Part shown: positions 16,349-25,489 of the stretch, piece by piece | Position numbering within the stretch: position 1 is the first letter of the stretch | Layout: each line of letters opens with the position of its first letter | Assembly: GCA_030584065.1 (NCBI GenBank) | Contig: CP129489.1 | Span: 1,965,497-2,029,496, forward strand | Length of the DNA stretch: 64,000 bases | Direction of reading: 5' to 3' | DNA from: Flavobacteriales bacterium | GTDB lineage: Bacteria > Bacteroidota > Bacteroidia > Flavobacteriales_F > PHOS-HE28 | Translations under genes and position numbers: made by a program | Notes under the pieces: model-generated | What the model saw: only the letters and a program-made list of their open reading frames with translations | The model's database searches: none | What the model was told of the DNA's origin: nothing

Positions 16349-16792
16349 ATGCACCACCGCCCCCATCTGCTCCTGCCGGTCACGGCCGCGTTCCTGCTCA
16401 GCTGCGGCGGGCCGGGCCACGACCATGCCGATCACGCCCCGGCGGCGCAGGACAGCGCCACTACCGCCGACCAGGAGGCCCTGCCCGCCGTGACGCTGGA
16501 CAACGGACAGCGCTGGAAGGCCAACCCGGAGACCACCGCCGGCATCGCCAGCATGCAGCGCATCCTGGGCGCCTACGACCCCGCCGGCGGCGACCCCAAG
16601 GCGCTGAAGGCCGCGCTGGAGGAGGAGTTCGGCCTCATCTTCGAGCGCTGCACCATGACGGGCGAGGCGCATGAGCAGCTGCACAACTACCTGCTGCCCA
16701 TCCACCACCAGCTGCGCGACTTCGCGGGCACCGAGGCGCAGCGCGCGGACCTCCGCAGCCACCTGGCCGCCTACGCCACCTACTTCGAGTGA
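16349..16792 (+). CDS. Putative lipoprotein of unknown function
   Basis: 147 residues. N-terminal signal with lipobox LLSC around residue 19, followed by a His/Asp-rich stretch (CGGPGHDHADHAPAAQ) that could bind metal or be a flexible linker. The mature domain is helical (ALKAALEEEFGLIFERCTM, HEQLHNYLLPIHHQLRDF). The pattern of two helices with conserved His residues is suggestive of a small helical sensor or metal-binding domain, but I do not recognise the family. Convergent with ppa. Confidence 0.75.
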   Translation: MHHRPHLLLPVTAAFLLSCGGPGHDHADHAPAAQDSATTADQEALPAVTLDNGQRWKANPETTAGIASMQRILGAYDPAGGDPKALKAALEEEFGLIFERCTMTGEAHEQLHNYLLPIHHQLRDFAGTEAQRADLRSHLAAYATYFE

Positions 16793-16855
16793 GGGCCAAG
16801 GCTCCGGCGGCGATGGCCGCGTGACCCCTGCGGGGAGCAACTCCGCCCGCGCCGC

Positions 16856-17395
16856 TCAGCCCTTGCCGCCGAAGGTGGACGCATAGAGCGCCATGCCCTC
16901 CTGCACGATCCGCAGCGCCTCCGCGCGCCCCTGGAATGCCTCCACCTTCACCTCCTTCCCCTCCAGCACGGTGTAGTCCATGAAGAAGCGCCGGATCTGC
17001 TTCTCGGTGTGCGGCGCCAGCTGCGCGATGTCGGTGATGTGGTTCACGCTCTCGTCCTTCGTCGCCACGGCGATGATCTTGTCGTCGGCCTCGCCGCGGT
17101 CCACCATGCGCATCACGCCGATCACCGTGGCATCCACCAGGCAGCGGTGCGGCAGGGCGAGGCTGCTGAGCACCAGAATGTCCAGCGGGTCCTTGTCGTC
17201 GCAATAGGTCTGCGGGATGAAGCCGTAGTTGGCCGGGTAGTGCACGGCGCTGAAGAGGGCGCGGTCGAGCATGAGGAGGCCGCTTTCCTTGTGCAGCTCG
17301 TACTTGCCGGAACTGCCCTTGGGGATCTCGATGATGGCGTTGACGCGCTGCGGGGCGTGCGCGCCGGGGGCGATGCCGTGCCAGGGGTGGGTCAT
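16856..17395 (-). CDS. ppa: Soluble inorganic pyrophosphatase (family I)
   Basis: 179 residues; cytoplasmic enzyme that hydrolyses pyrophosphate and pulls biosynthetic reactions forward. Family I features: IIEIPKGSSGKYEL near residue 20, YPANYGFIPQTY, and the metal-binding DDKDPLDILV with the essential Asp residues, then DDKIIAV. I chose the ATG at 17395 (MTHPWHG), which fits the family start. An upstream ATG at 17440 overlaps the stop of the TSUP gene as ATGA and would add 15 residues. It is the last gene of the dabA-dabB-queD-TSUP-ppa row. Confidence 0.95.
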   Translation of the reverse strand: MTHPWHGIAPGAHAPQRVNAIIEIPKGSSGKYELHKESGLLMLDRALFSAVHYPANYGFIPQTYCDDKDPLDILVLSSLALPHRCLVDATVIGVMRMVDRGEADDKIIAVATKDESVNHITDIAQLAPHTEKQIRRFFMDYTVLEGKEVKVEAFQGRAEALRIVQEGMALYASTFGGKG

Positions 17396-17436
17396 GCCGG
17401 TGAAGATCGGCGCTTGGGGCGATCCGGCGTGCGGGC

Positions 17437-18180
17437 TCATCCGGCCGCCAGCATCTTCACCCCGGCGGTCAGCAGCACCAGGAAGAGGGCGGCGAGGATG
17501 GCCCGTGCACCGAAGCGCGTGGCGCCCAGCTGGGAACCGACGAGGCCGCCGGCCACCACCGCAAGCAGCCACCACGGCAGGAAGGGCTCCAGCACCAGCT
17601 CCGTGCTGCACTGGCCGATGAGCCCCGCGACGGAGTTGACGAGAATGAACATCGCCGCGATGCCGGAGACGTGCCGCACCTGTGCCCAGCGACCCGCGAT
17701 GAGGATCGGCGAGAGGAAGATGCCCCCGCCCACCCCGATGATGCCCGAGACCAGGCCGGTGGGCAGGCCGATGAGCGCTGCGGTCCAGCGGGGCATGGGC
17801 CGCGCTTCCACCTCCCGCGGAGGGGACAGCGCACGCCAGGCCATCAATACCGCCGAAGCCAGGAGGAACACGCCGGCCACCAACTTGAACGCCTGTGCCG
17901 GCAAGCGCAACGCGCCGCCCAGGTAGGCCATGGGCAGGGCGATCAGCGCAAGGGGCCAGAACACCTTGGCATCGAAAAGGCCCGCTCGCACATAGCGCCA
18001 GCTGGCGATGCCCGCCACGGCGATGTTGAGCACCAGCACGGTGGGCCGGATGGTCTCGGGCGCGAAGGAGAGCAGGGCCATCACCGCCAGGTAGCCGCTG
18101 GCGCCCGCATGGCCCACGCTGCTGTAGAGGGTGGCGATGAGGAGGAAGAGGACGAGGGCGATGAGGTGGGGGTCCATCAT
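17437..18180 (-). CDS. TSUP (TauE/SafE) family permease
   Basis: 247 residues, about eight membrane helices. Two family repeats: LYSSVGHAGASGYLAVMALL near the N-terminus and GLVSGIIGVGGGIFLSPILI in the second half, the typical Gly-rich TSUP motif. Members export or import sulfur compounds or organic anions; the substrate here is unknown. The start overlaps the queD stop as TGATG, so translation is coupled. The downstream end overlaps the alternative ppa start. Inner membrane. Confidence 0.92.
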   Translation of the reverse strand: MMDPHLIALVLFLLIATLYSSVGHAGASGYLAVMALLSFAPETIRPTVLVLNIAVAGIASWRYVRAGLFDAKVFWPLALIALPMAYLGGALRLPAQAFKLVAGVFLLASAVLMAWRALSPPREVEARPMPRWTAALIGLPTGLVSGIIGVGGGIFLSPILIAGRWAQVRHVSGIAAMFILVNSVAGLIGQCSTELVLEPFLPWWLLAVVAGGLVGSQLGATRFGARAILAALFLVLLTAGVKMLAAG

Positions 18181-18620
18181 CAGGCTTCCCACTCCGCCCA
18201 GCTGGTGGCCGTCTCCTGCAGGCGCGCCGCCACCAGCTTCGCATCGCCCGGCAGCTGCGGCGCCAGCTCCTCCACGATCGCCAGCAGGATGTTCTCGCAG
18301 GTGGGCTGCCAGGGCGTGAGGATCACGCGGCCGAAGAGGGGCTCATCGGGCTTCACCGCCCCCTTGTCGCGCTCGTGCAGGAAGAGGGCGTGATCGAAGC
18401 GGTCCACGATGGGCCTCACCATGCGCTTCAGGTCGGCGAAGTCGATCACCATGCCGTCCTTGGGATGGCCCGGCGCCTCGGCGGGCGTGCCGGCGATGGT
18501 GACATCGAGCACGTAGCTGTGCCCGTGGATATTGGCGCACAGGCCATCGTGGCAGCGCAGGGCGTGGGCCATCTCGAAGGTGAAGCGCTTGGTTACGCGG
18601 ACGGTGCGGTGCATGCTCAT
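18180..18620 (-). CDS. queD: 6-pyruvoyl-tetrahydropterin synthase / QueD family
   Basis: 146 residues from MSMHRTV at 18620. Zinc ligands H19 and H32/H34 in NIHGHSY and catalytic Cys C28 (CANIHGH) are present, plus VIDFADLKR, FDHALFLHERD and PTCENI with the conserved Glu. This family makes carboxytetrahydropterin for queuosine/7-deazaguanine synthesis or related pterins; other queuosine genes are not in the window. It lies 54 nt downstream of dabB and is coupled to the TSUP gene. An internal start at 18614 is possible. Symbol by family, moderate certainty. Confidence 0.88.
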   Translation of the reverse strand: MSMHRTVRVTKRFTFEMAHALRCHDGLCANIHGHSYVLDVTIAGTPAEAPGHPKDGMVIDFADLKRMVRPIVDRFDHALFLHERDKGAVKPDEPLFGRVILTPWQPTCENILLAIVEELAPQLPGDAKLVAARLQETATSWAEWEA

Positions 18621-18674
18621 GGGGCCCGAAGATCGGGGTGGCGCCGCCAATCGCCCCCAGGGCCCGGCCGCCGG

Positions 18675-20543
18675 CTAGGCGGAGCGATAGGCCACCTCGT
18701 GGTAGGTCTTCACGTGCGGGCCCAGGAAGATGCGCGCGTAGAGGCGGATGAGCGCCAGCCCGTTGAGCACGAAGCTGAGCGCCACCAGCGCCGCCAGCAG
18801 CAGCTGGTCGGCATGGATGTGCGAGAAGATGAGGTCCTCGCCGAGGAAGGTGGGCGTGATGGGGAAGCCGGCCAGGCCCAGGCAGGCCAGCAGGAAGAGG
18901 AGCGCCAGCCGGGGATGCTCGAAGGCGTGCCCGTGGAAGCGGCCGAGGTCCACGTTGCGCTCGGTGCGGCGCAGCCGGTTCACGGCGAGGATCGACAGCG
19001 TGCCGCAGACCACCACGCCGCTCAGGTAGATGGCGATGTGGCTGCCGTCGAAATGCGCGTTGAAGGAGATGGCCAGCGCCACCCAGAAGTGGCCCATGAT
19101 GACCATGGAGAGCGCCCGGCGCACGTGCTTGCGCTCGGTGAAGGCGCGCAGCACCAGCACCAGCCCGATGAGGGCCATGGCCACGGGCAGGGCGTGCCGG
19201 AGCCCCGCGGGCATGCGCTCCGCCTGCCAGAGCGCCACCAGCCCGGCGATGTAGAGGGGCAGCAGGATGGAGAGCATGCGGTTGATGTTGAGCGCATCGA
19301 GGCTGCGGCCCATGCGCTTCAGCGGGTTCCACAGGCGGCGGTACATGAACGACTCCAGGTCCCACTCCCGCAGGCAGAGCAGGTACAGGGTGTACTCCAG
19401 CCGCTTGGGCAGGGTGTCCTCGAAGGTGTGCTCGCGCGGGGTGAAGTGGTAGAACTGCTCGCGGATGAGGTAGGTGACCACCGAGGGCGATACCAGCAGC
19501 TGGTAGGTGCGCAGGAAGGCATTGCCCATGAAGTGGATGAGCGCGAGCAGCTCCAGCCCCAGGGCCACCTCGATGAAGATGAGCCCGATCTGGGCGATGG
19601 AGCTGTAGGCGATCTGGGCCTTCACGCTGCTCTGCACGCGCGCGGTGCCGGCGGCCATCAGGCTCGTGGCCAGGCCCAGCAGGCCGATGAGCACGCGCAC
19701 GCTGGGCTGGTGCTCCCAGAAGGGGAAGGTGCGCAGCAGCAGGAACACGCCGATGTGCACCGAGAGCGAGCCGTAGAAGATGGCGCTGCTCGGCGTGGGG
19801 CCCTCCATGGCGCGCGGCAGCCACGAGCTGAAGGGCAGCTGCGCGCTCTTGGCCGCGGCCGCCAGCAGCACGGCCAGCGAGATGAAGATGCCCACCAGCG
19901 AATGCGCCGCCAGCTGGTCGTGCACCAGCACGTAGTCGTTGAGCTTGTGGAAGGTGATGTTCTCGTGCCACAGGTGGTGGCTCATCCACATGGCCAGCAG
20001 CAGCCCCACGTCGCCCACGCGGTAGATGGAGAACACCTTCACGCTGTTGCGCACCGGCAGGTAGCGGTCGCGGTAGAAGCCGATCAGCAGGAAGGACGAG
20101 AGGCCCAGCACCTCCCAGCCCAGGAAGAGCGTCTCGAAGTTGCCCGCGAGCACGGTGAGCGAATAGCCCGTGAAGAAGAAGAGGATGGTGTTGAAGAAGC
20201 GCTTGTAGCCCTCCTCGCGGTGCAGGTAGTAGCGGCTGTAAACCGTGATCAGGAAGGTGAGGATGGCGCCCATGAAGAGGTACACGGCCGTCACCCGGTC
20301 GAAGTAGAGATCGATGAAGAACTCGTAGCCCTCGGAGCGGAACACCGACACCTCCTTCACGTTGATGGCGTCGAAGCCGCCCAGCGCCCAGGCGATGATG
20401 TAGCCGGTGATCAACGCGGCCTGCACCGCGGCGGTGAGGTAGGCCGTGCGCGAGAGGGCCATCTCGGCGCGCCGGTGCACCAGCAGGCTGATGAGGAAGC
20501 CCGCGAGCGGAACCAGTACGAAGAGGGGGAGCAGCAGCTGCAT
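18675..20543 (-). CDS. dabB: DabB: proton-conducting membrane subunit of the inorganic carbon pump
   Basis: 622 residues, NuoL/ND5-like with about 15 membrane helices. Conserved core: YFDRVTAVYLFMGAILT, GWEVLGLSSFLLIGFYRDR, AKSAQLPFSSWLPRAMEGPT followed by PSSAIFYGSLSVH (the ND5 Lys/Pro region), and VKAQIAYSSIAQIG. No other complex I genes are nearby. It follows dabA by about 50 nt; in Dab systems this subunit anchors DabA and is thought to couple a cation gradient to vectorial CO2 hydration. Assignment rests on the pair; NuoL-like proteins alone are ambiguous. Confidence 0.92.
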   Translation of the reverse strand: MQLLLPLFVLVPLAGFLISLLVHRRAEMALSRTAYLTAAVQAALITGYIIAWALGGFDAINVKEVSVFRSEGYEFFIDLYFDRVTAVYLFMGAILTFLITVYSRYYLHREEGYKRFFNTILFFFTGYSLTVLAGNFETLFLGWEVLGLSSFLLIGFYRDRYLPVRNSVKVFSIYRVGDVGLLLAMWMSHHLWHENITFHKLNDYVLVHDQLAAHSLVGIFISLAVLLAAAAKSAQLPFSSWLPRAMEGPTPSSAIFYGSLSVHIGVFLLLRTFPFWEHQPSVRVLIGLLGLATSLMAAGTARVQSSVKAQIAYSSIAQIGLIFIEVALGLELLALIHFMGNAFLRTYQLLVSPSVVTYLIREQFYHFTPREHTFEDTLPKRLEYTLYLLCLREWDLESFMYRRLWNPLKRMGRSLDALNINRMLSILLPLYIAGLVALWQAERMPAGLRHALPVAMALIGLVLVLRAFTERKHVRRALSMVIMGHFWVALAISFNAHFDGSHIAIYLSGVVVCGTLSILAVNRLRRTERNVDLGRFHGHAFEHPRLALLFLLACLGLAGFPITPTFLGEDLIFSHIHADQLLLAALVALSFVLNGLALIRLYARIFLGPHVKTYHEVAYRSA

Positions 20544-20592
20544 GGGGCTCTGGGTTATCGGATGCCTTGCCTCAGGGTCCTTTGGCCGGGGC

Positions 20593-23097
20593 TCAATCCA
20601 TCAGCAGCATCACCTCGGCGTTGTCCTCCTGCCGGGCGATCACGGAGAGCTCATCGGCGGCCACCGGCAGCTGGGTGCGCAGCGGGGTGAAGTCCTCGAA
20701 GGCGCCGCCGCGGAAGCGGTGCATGGTGCGGCGCTCGGGATGCACCGCCACCAGATGCACCCAGTCGTTGGCGAACCACCCGTAGGTGGCCGGCACCTTC
20801 TGGATCGTGCGCAGCACCACTTCGGGCACCTGCTCCACCACCACCAGCAGCCGCAGGGGGTCGTGCACCTCGATCATCTGGCTGGGCAGGCCGGGGCGCA
20901 GGTCGCCCTCGATGCCGTTGGCCACGCCGATGAGGCCCATCACGTTGTGCGGCAGCTTGGTGCCCGCGCCGAGCTTCTGGTTGTCCATGCGCGAGAAGTA
21001 GTACTCCAGGTTGATGCCGCCGCACACGGGCGCCACGGCGTTGAGGATGCCCAGCAGGTGCTGCCCCTCGGGGTCGAGCAGCGGGTCGTAGGAGTTGAGG
21101 AAGGCGCGGCGGTCGAGGAAGATGCCGCGCGTCATGGCCCTGCGGCCCACGATGGCGAGGGCGTTGGTGGCATGGTTCAGCTCCGGGCGCGGCTCGAAGA
21201 GCGAGACGCTGCGCCGCTTCACGCGCTCGTGCACCGTTTCGCCGGGCAGCGCGCTGTCGATGCTGAGGAAGCGGCGCGAGCGCTCGCGGGCGTTGCGCTC
21301 CAGTGCCTCGGCGATGATGCGCTTGTTGCGCTCGTGGGCATGCACCTGCGCGCCGGCCAGCAGCTCCTCGTCGTAGTAGGCGATCTCGTCGCGCGTGGTG
21401 TCGTGCAGCGCGCCCAGGAAGCGCGTGGTGTACGGGATGTCGATGCCGCGCTCCCGGAGCAGGGCCCGCACCTGCGGATGGTTCGCCATCTGGCAGAACA
21501 CGCGGGCGTTCACCGAGCCGGGCCGGCCGCTGCACGCGCCGCAATCGTAGGCCGCGTAGTGCGGGTTGTTCACGCTGCTGGCGCCATGGCCCACCACGTA
21601 CACCACCGGCGCGAAGCCCTTCACCAGCCCGATGCTGCGCAGCGTGCCCTCCACGCGCTGCGCCATCTCGGGCACCGTGAAGCCCACCTGCAGGCCATCC
21701 TCGTGCACCCCGCAGTGCTCCACGGTGAGCGATGCCTGCGCATCCATGTGCTGGAAGGAATCGCTGGTGCCCGGCGTGCTGCTGGGCCTGAAGATGCTCA
21801 CGAAGAGCTTGAGCGCCGACCAGAAGCCGAGGGTCTGCGAGATGAGCCAGCCGGCCACCAGGCCGTGCGTGTGGCGGGTGAAGTGCGGATCGCGCCCCAG
21901 CTTGTGGCGCTTGTCCACCTCCTTGATCAGGTAGCGGGGCTGCACGGGGGCGGGCGCCACCTTGGTGTGGAACTTCCCGTGCTCGGGCTTGTAGTGGAAC
22001 TCCACGCCGAAGAAGCCCGCGGTGCCATAGGTGTCGAAGCCGTGGTCCAGGTGCTCCAGGTGGCGCCGCAGGCTGCACTCGCGGTCGTCGATGCAGAAGA
22101 GGCCCTGGGCGGTGGGGCCGTCGGTGAGGGGGCGCGGGGCGGCCATGTCGATGCCGGCCAGCGCGTCGTCGTACAAGGTCCACTCGAAGGCCTCCTGCCA
22201 CAGCGCCCGCACCGCATCCACCTCGGCCCTGGGCACGGGGTCGAAGAGCGGGCGCGGCCGGTGCTTCATGCCCTCGGCGAGCGGGCGCCAGCCCTTGGGG
22301 TACTGGCGGTCCAGGGCATCGATCTCCAGCAGCAGCTCGAAGAGGATCACCTCCTTCAGGCTGATGCGCCGGCGGTCGAGCAGCGTGCCGGGCTGGTCCT
22401 CGATCACGCTCACCAGGCCGCTCCAGCCGCTGTGCGCGAACTGCTGGTCGAAGAGGTAATCGGCATAGAGCGACTCATCGCCCACCAGGATGCCGAGGAG
22501 CTGGGCGATGGTGGTGCCCTCCTCCAGGAGCAGGCCGATGGCGCGCCGGCCGCGCAGCAGCCCGCTCCACGCATGCCGCTGCAGCTCGCGCACACTGGCC
22601 AGGAAGCCCTTGTCCCAAACGGGGAACCGCCAGATGGCGATGCCCTGGTCCAGGTAGCTGTTCAGCACCCGGAAGAGGAGCGTGTGGGTGAGCGCGTCGA
22701 GGTCGATGCGGCGGTCGCGCTTCCAATGGGCCCGCAGCGAGCCGATGCGCGGCACGATGGCGTTGTCGTAGGGCTTCTCCAGCAGCCTGTGCCGCCATGC
22801 CGCGAGGCCGTCGATGCCGTGGTGGTCGGCGATGACGCGGTCCATCACGGCGGCATTGATGCGCCCCTCGTGGAAGAGCCGGCGGTACTCGTTCACCGAG
22901 AGGTACACCTTGTACCCGAAGATCCGCGAGGCCCGGGCCAGCGCCTCGTGGAAACGCTCCTGCTGGAAGGCATGCAGCGTGTTGTGGTGGATGAAGTCCT
23001 TGAGCGGGGCCTGCGCCGGCAGGTAGTGCTTCAGGTCGTGCAGCACCGCATGCTCATCGAATCCAGCGGTCATCTGGCGTCGCTCGAGGATCTCCAT
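20593..23097 (-). CDS. dabA: DabA (DUF2309): zinc-binding inorganic carbon pump subunit
   Basis: 834 residues from the ATG at 23097 (ATG at 23073 is an alternative). DUF2309 family, a beta-carbonic-anhydrase-like protein that converts CO2 to bicarbonate in one direction with DabB. Zinc and catalytic residues are visible: Cys and Asp in LFCIDDRECSLRRHLE, His in VVGHGASSVNNPHYAAY and the final Cys in YDCGACSG. N-terminal DFIHHNTLHAFQ is family-typical. First gene of a leftward row with dabB, queD, TSUP and ppa. Length is within the family range, and no damage is visible. Confidence 0.96.
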   Translation of the reverse strand: MEILERRQMTAGFDEHAVLHDLKHYLPAQAPLKDFIHHNTLHAFQQERFHEALARASRIFGYKVYLSVNEYRRLFHEGRINAAVMDRVIADHHGIDGLAAWRHRLLEKPYDNAIVPRIGSLRAHWKRDRRIDLDALTHTLLFRVLNSYLDQGIAIWRFPVWDKGFLASVRELQRHAWSGLLRGRRAIGLLLEEGTTIAQLLGILVGDESLYADYLFDQQFAHSGWSGLVSVIEDQPGTLLDRRRISLKEVILFELLLEIDALDRQYPKGWRPLAEGMKHRPRPLFDPVPRAEVDAVRALWQEAFEWTLYDDALAGIDMAAPRPLTDGPTAQGLFCIDDRECSLRRHLEHLDHGFDTYGTAGFFGVEFHYKPEHGKFHTKVAPAPVQPRYLIKEVDKRHKLGRDPHFTRHTHGLVAGWLISQTLGFWSALKLFVSIFRPSSTPGTSDSFQHMDAQASLTVEHCGVHEDGLQVGFTVPEMAQRVEGTLRSIGLVKGFAPVVYVVGHGASSVNNPHYAAYDCGACSGRPGSVNARVFCQMANHPQVRALLRERGIDIPYTTRFLGALHDTTRDEIAYYDEELLAGAQVHAHERNKRIIAEALERNARERSRRFLSIDSALPGETVHERVKRRSVSLFEPRPELNHATNALAIVGRRAMTRGIFLDRRAFLNSYDPLLDPEGQHLLGILNAVAPVCGGINLEYYFSRMDNQKLGAGTKLPHNVMGLIGVANGIEGDLRPGLPSQMIEVHDPLRLLVVVEQVPEVVLRTIQKVPATYGWFANDWVHLVAVHPERRTMHRFRGGAFEDFTPLRTQLPVAADELSVIARQEDNAEVMLLMD

Positions 23098-23233
23098 GCG
23101 GATGCGGTTCTTGGACGGCACAAAGATGCCCGGGAATGCGGCGGGCGTTATGAGAGGCGGATTAAAGCACCGGTCGCGGCCGTGAACGGGAGGTAACGAA
23201 GCCGTTGAGGCCAACGCTCGCCAACTTGCGGCC

Positions 23234-23749
23234 ATGCCCGACAACTACGCGCGATTGCTGCGCCTGGCCGACGAGGTCTTCGCCGTGCGCACCGACCCCG
23301 AGCAGCTCAACGTGGACGAGGCCGTGCTGCAGCGCCTGCGCCGCATGCACCCGGCCAGTGTGCAGGAGGAGGCCACCACCGATGGACCTGTGGCGTGGGT
23401 GCTGCTCATCCCCACCACCGCCGACCTCATGCAGCGGTTCGTGGCGGAGCGCATCACCGAGCGCGAGCTCTACGAGCGCACGCCGGAGCACGGGCCCTAC
23501 GAGGCCGTGTACCTGTGCAGCGGGCTGGTGCTGCCTGAATGGCGGCGCAGGGGCATCGCCGGCCGACTCGCCGTGCGGGCCATCGGAGCCATGCAGCGCG
23601 ACCATCCCATCCGAGCCCTGTGCTCCTGGGCCTTCACGCCCGAGGGGCTCGCCGCCGCGCGCGCGCTGGCCCGCCATTGCGGCCTTCCGCTGCACGAGCG
23701 CCCGCCGCACGGCACCCGGCACGATGCGCCGCCCACCTTTGCCCCATGA
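23234..23749 (+). CDS. GNAT-family N-acetyltransferase
   Basis: 171 residues. Acetyl-CoA binding motif A in LVLPEWRRRGIAGRLAVRAI near residues 96-116, with a preceding beta-strand YEAVYLCSGLVL. Substrate unknown. The C-terminus is short and Pro/His-rich. It diverges from dabA, sharing a 136-nt control region. Its stop overlaps the ATG of the next gene as ATGA. Confidence 0.85.
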   Translation: MPDNYARLLRLADEVFAVRTDPEQLNVDEAVLQRLRRMHPASVQEEATTDGPVAWVLLIPTTADLMQRFVAERITERELYERTPEHGPYEAVYLCSGLVLPEWRRRGIAGRLAVRAIGAMQRDHPIRALCSWAFTPEGLAAARALARHCGLPLHERPPHGTRHDAPPTFAP

Positions 23750-24099
23750 CCCCGCCCGAGATCGCCGACCGCTGGTTCGCCGCCTTCAACGCGCACGACC
23801 TGCCTGCCCTGCTGGCCCTCTACCACGACGATGCGGAGCACTTCAGCCCCAAGCTGAAGCAGCGCCGGCCCGAGACCGAAGGCCGGGTGCGCGGCAAACC
23901 CGCGCTGCACGCCTGGTGGGCCGATGCCTTCGAGCGCCTGCCCAGCCTGCGCTACACCGCTTGGAACCTGATCACCGATGGCACCGCGGTCTTCATGGAA
24001 TACATCCGCCAGGTCGACGGCGAGGAAGACCTCCGCGTGGGCGAGGTGCTGGTGATCCGCGATGGCCGCATCGCCGCCAGCCGGGTGTACCACGGATGA
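23746..24099 (+). CDS. SnoaL / NTF2-like small protein
   Basis: 117 residues with the NTF2-like cone fold pattern: IADRWFAAFNAHDLPALLALYH at the start, then YHDDAEHFSP, GRVRGKPALHAWWADAF and LRVGEVLVIRDGRIAAS at the end. Many such proteins are polyketide cyclases, ketosteroid isomerases or unassigned binding proteins; no catalytic set can be fixed here. Coupled to the acetyltransferase by ATGA. Convergent with the histidine kinase gene. Confidence 0.85.
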   Translation: MTPPEIADRWFAAFNAHDLPALLALYHDDAEHFSPKLKQRRPETEGRVRGKPALHAWWADAFERLPSLRYTAWNLITDGTAVFMEYIRQVDGEEDLRVGEVLVIRDGRIAASRVYHG

Positions 24100-24130
24100 G
24101 CGCTTCTCCGGCCCGCGCACGCCGGAGACC

Positions 24131-25489
24131 CTAGCCCACCAGCGCCATGCGCACCGCCGCCACGGTGCCCTTGCCCTCCACGGCGCTCAGCTCCAGCCGG
24201 CCGCCATGCACCTGCATGATGCGGTCCACGAGGGCGAGGCCGATGCCATGGCCATCGAGGGGTGCGGCGTCCGCGGTTCGGTAGAACAGCTCGCGCACGC
24301 GGGCCAGCGCGTCGGGCGCCATGCCCTTGCCGTGATCGGTGACGGTGGCCACCGCATCGCGGCCCTGCACGGCCACGCGCAGCTCGATGCGCTCGCCGCC
24401 GTACTTCACGGCATTGGTGAGCAGGTTGTAGAGCGCTGCGGTGAGCAGCACCGCATTGCCCTGCACCAGCGGCTCGCGCCCCTCCGGGTCCTCATCCATG
24501 CCGAAGCGCACGGGGCGCTCGGGGTAGCGCGCGCGGCAACGCTCCAGGGCGCGCTCGGCCACCTCATCGAGGCGCACCTCGGCGAAGGGGATGCGCTCGG
24601 CGGCGCCGCGCGTCTGGGCCAGCCAGAGCAGCTGCTCCAGCAGGTCCTGCATCACCATGGCCTGCTCCTCGATGGCGCGCAGGCGTTGGGCGGTCTGCGC
24701 GCTGATGTCCGACTGCCGGGCCTGGTGCGCCTCGCCGCGCAGGATGGTGAGCGGCGTGCGCAGCTCGTGCGAGGCGTTGGCGATGAAGGAGCGCTGCACG
24801 CTGAAGGCGCTGTCGATGCGCGAGAGCAGCTCGTTGAAGGTGGTGGCGATGGCGGCCAGCTCATCGCCGCTGCGGCCGGGGGGCACGGGGATGCGCTCCG
24901 ATGGCTCGTGGATCTCCGCAGCCTTGCGCACCAGCAGGCGCACGGGCACCAGCGCCCAGGTGGCATAGAGCCAGGCGATGCCCGCCGTGAGCAGCAGCGC
25001 CACCAGGCCGGTGAGCCACATGGAGCGGCGCAGCTCGCGCAGCGATTCATGCCCCGCGGCGTCGATGGCCGAGGCCATGGTGTAGAGGATGCCCAGCGGG
25101 CGCGTCTCGGGACGGTCCACCACCACGAACTGACGGTCGCCCTGCGTGATGCGGGCCCTGCCCTTGCGCGTGGCGGTCTCGCGCCAGCTGGTGGGCAGGT
25201 CGATGGGCTCGCGCTCGAAGAGCACCTGCCCGTCTATGCCGATCACCACGATGCTCTCCTCGGGCAGCGCGTCGCGCAGGGCCTTCGCCAGGTGGCCCGC
25301 CTCGCTCTTCGTCATGCCCCGCGATTCCTCGATGAGCCGCTCCACCAGCACGGCGCGGTCCTCGAGCCGGTCGAAGAACTCCTCCTCGCGCAGGTGCTCG
25401 GCGTGGGCATGCACCAGCACGCCGAACAGGGCCAGCAGCGCGCCCACCAGCAGGGTGAACACCACGGCCATGCGCGATCGGAAGCTCAT
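24131..25489 (-). CDS. Sensor histidine kinase, OmpR-partner type
   Basis: 452 residues. Membrane helix 1 at about 7-27, a periplasmic sensor region of about 125 residues, membrane helix 2 at 158-180, then HAMP (ALVPVRLLVRKAAEIHEP), DHp with the phospho-acceptor H241 in ASHELRTPL, and the ATPase domain with N box NLLTNAVKYGG, G1 DHGKGM and G2 GHGIGLALV. It phosphorylates the regulator encoded just upstream; its start overlaps that stop as ATGA. The signal is unknown. Confidence 0.95.
   Translation of the reverse strand: MSFRSRMAVVFTLLVGALLALFGVLVHAHAEHLREEEFFDRLEDRAVLVERLIEESRGMTKSEAGHLAKALRDALPEESIVVIGIDGQVLFEREPIDLPTSWRETATRKGRARITQGDRQFVVVDRPETRPLGILYTMASAIDAAGHESLRELRRSMWLTGLVALLLTAGIAWLYATWALVPVRLLVRKAAEIHEPSERIPVPPGRSGDELAAIATTFNELLSRIDSAFSVQRSFIANASHELRTPLTILRGEAHQARQSDISAQTAQRLRAIEEQAMVMQDLLEQLLWLAQTRGAAERIPFAEVRLDEVAERALERCRARYPERPVRFGMDEDPEGREPLVQGNAVLLTAALYNLLTNAVKYGGERIELRVAVQGRDAVATVTDHGKGMAPDALARVRELFYRTADAAPLDGHGIGLALVDRIMQVHGGRLELSAVEGKGTVAAVRMALVG

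Noticed and set aside
18675..20543. NuoL of respiratory complex I
   Set aside because: No other nuo genes are near and the gene is paired with DUF2309, so DabB is the better call.
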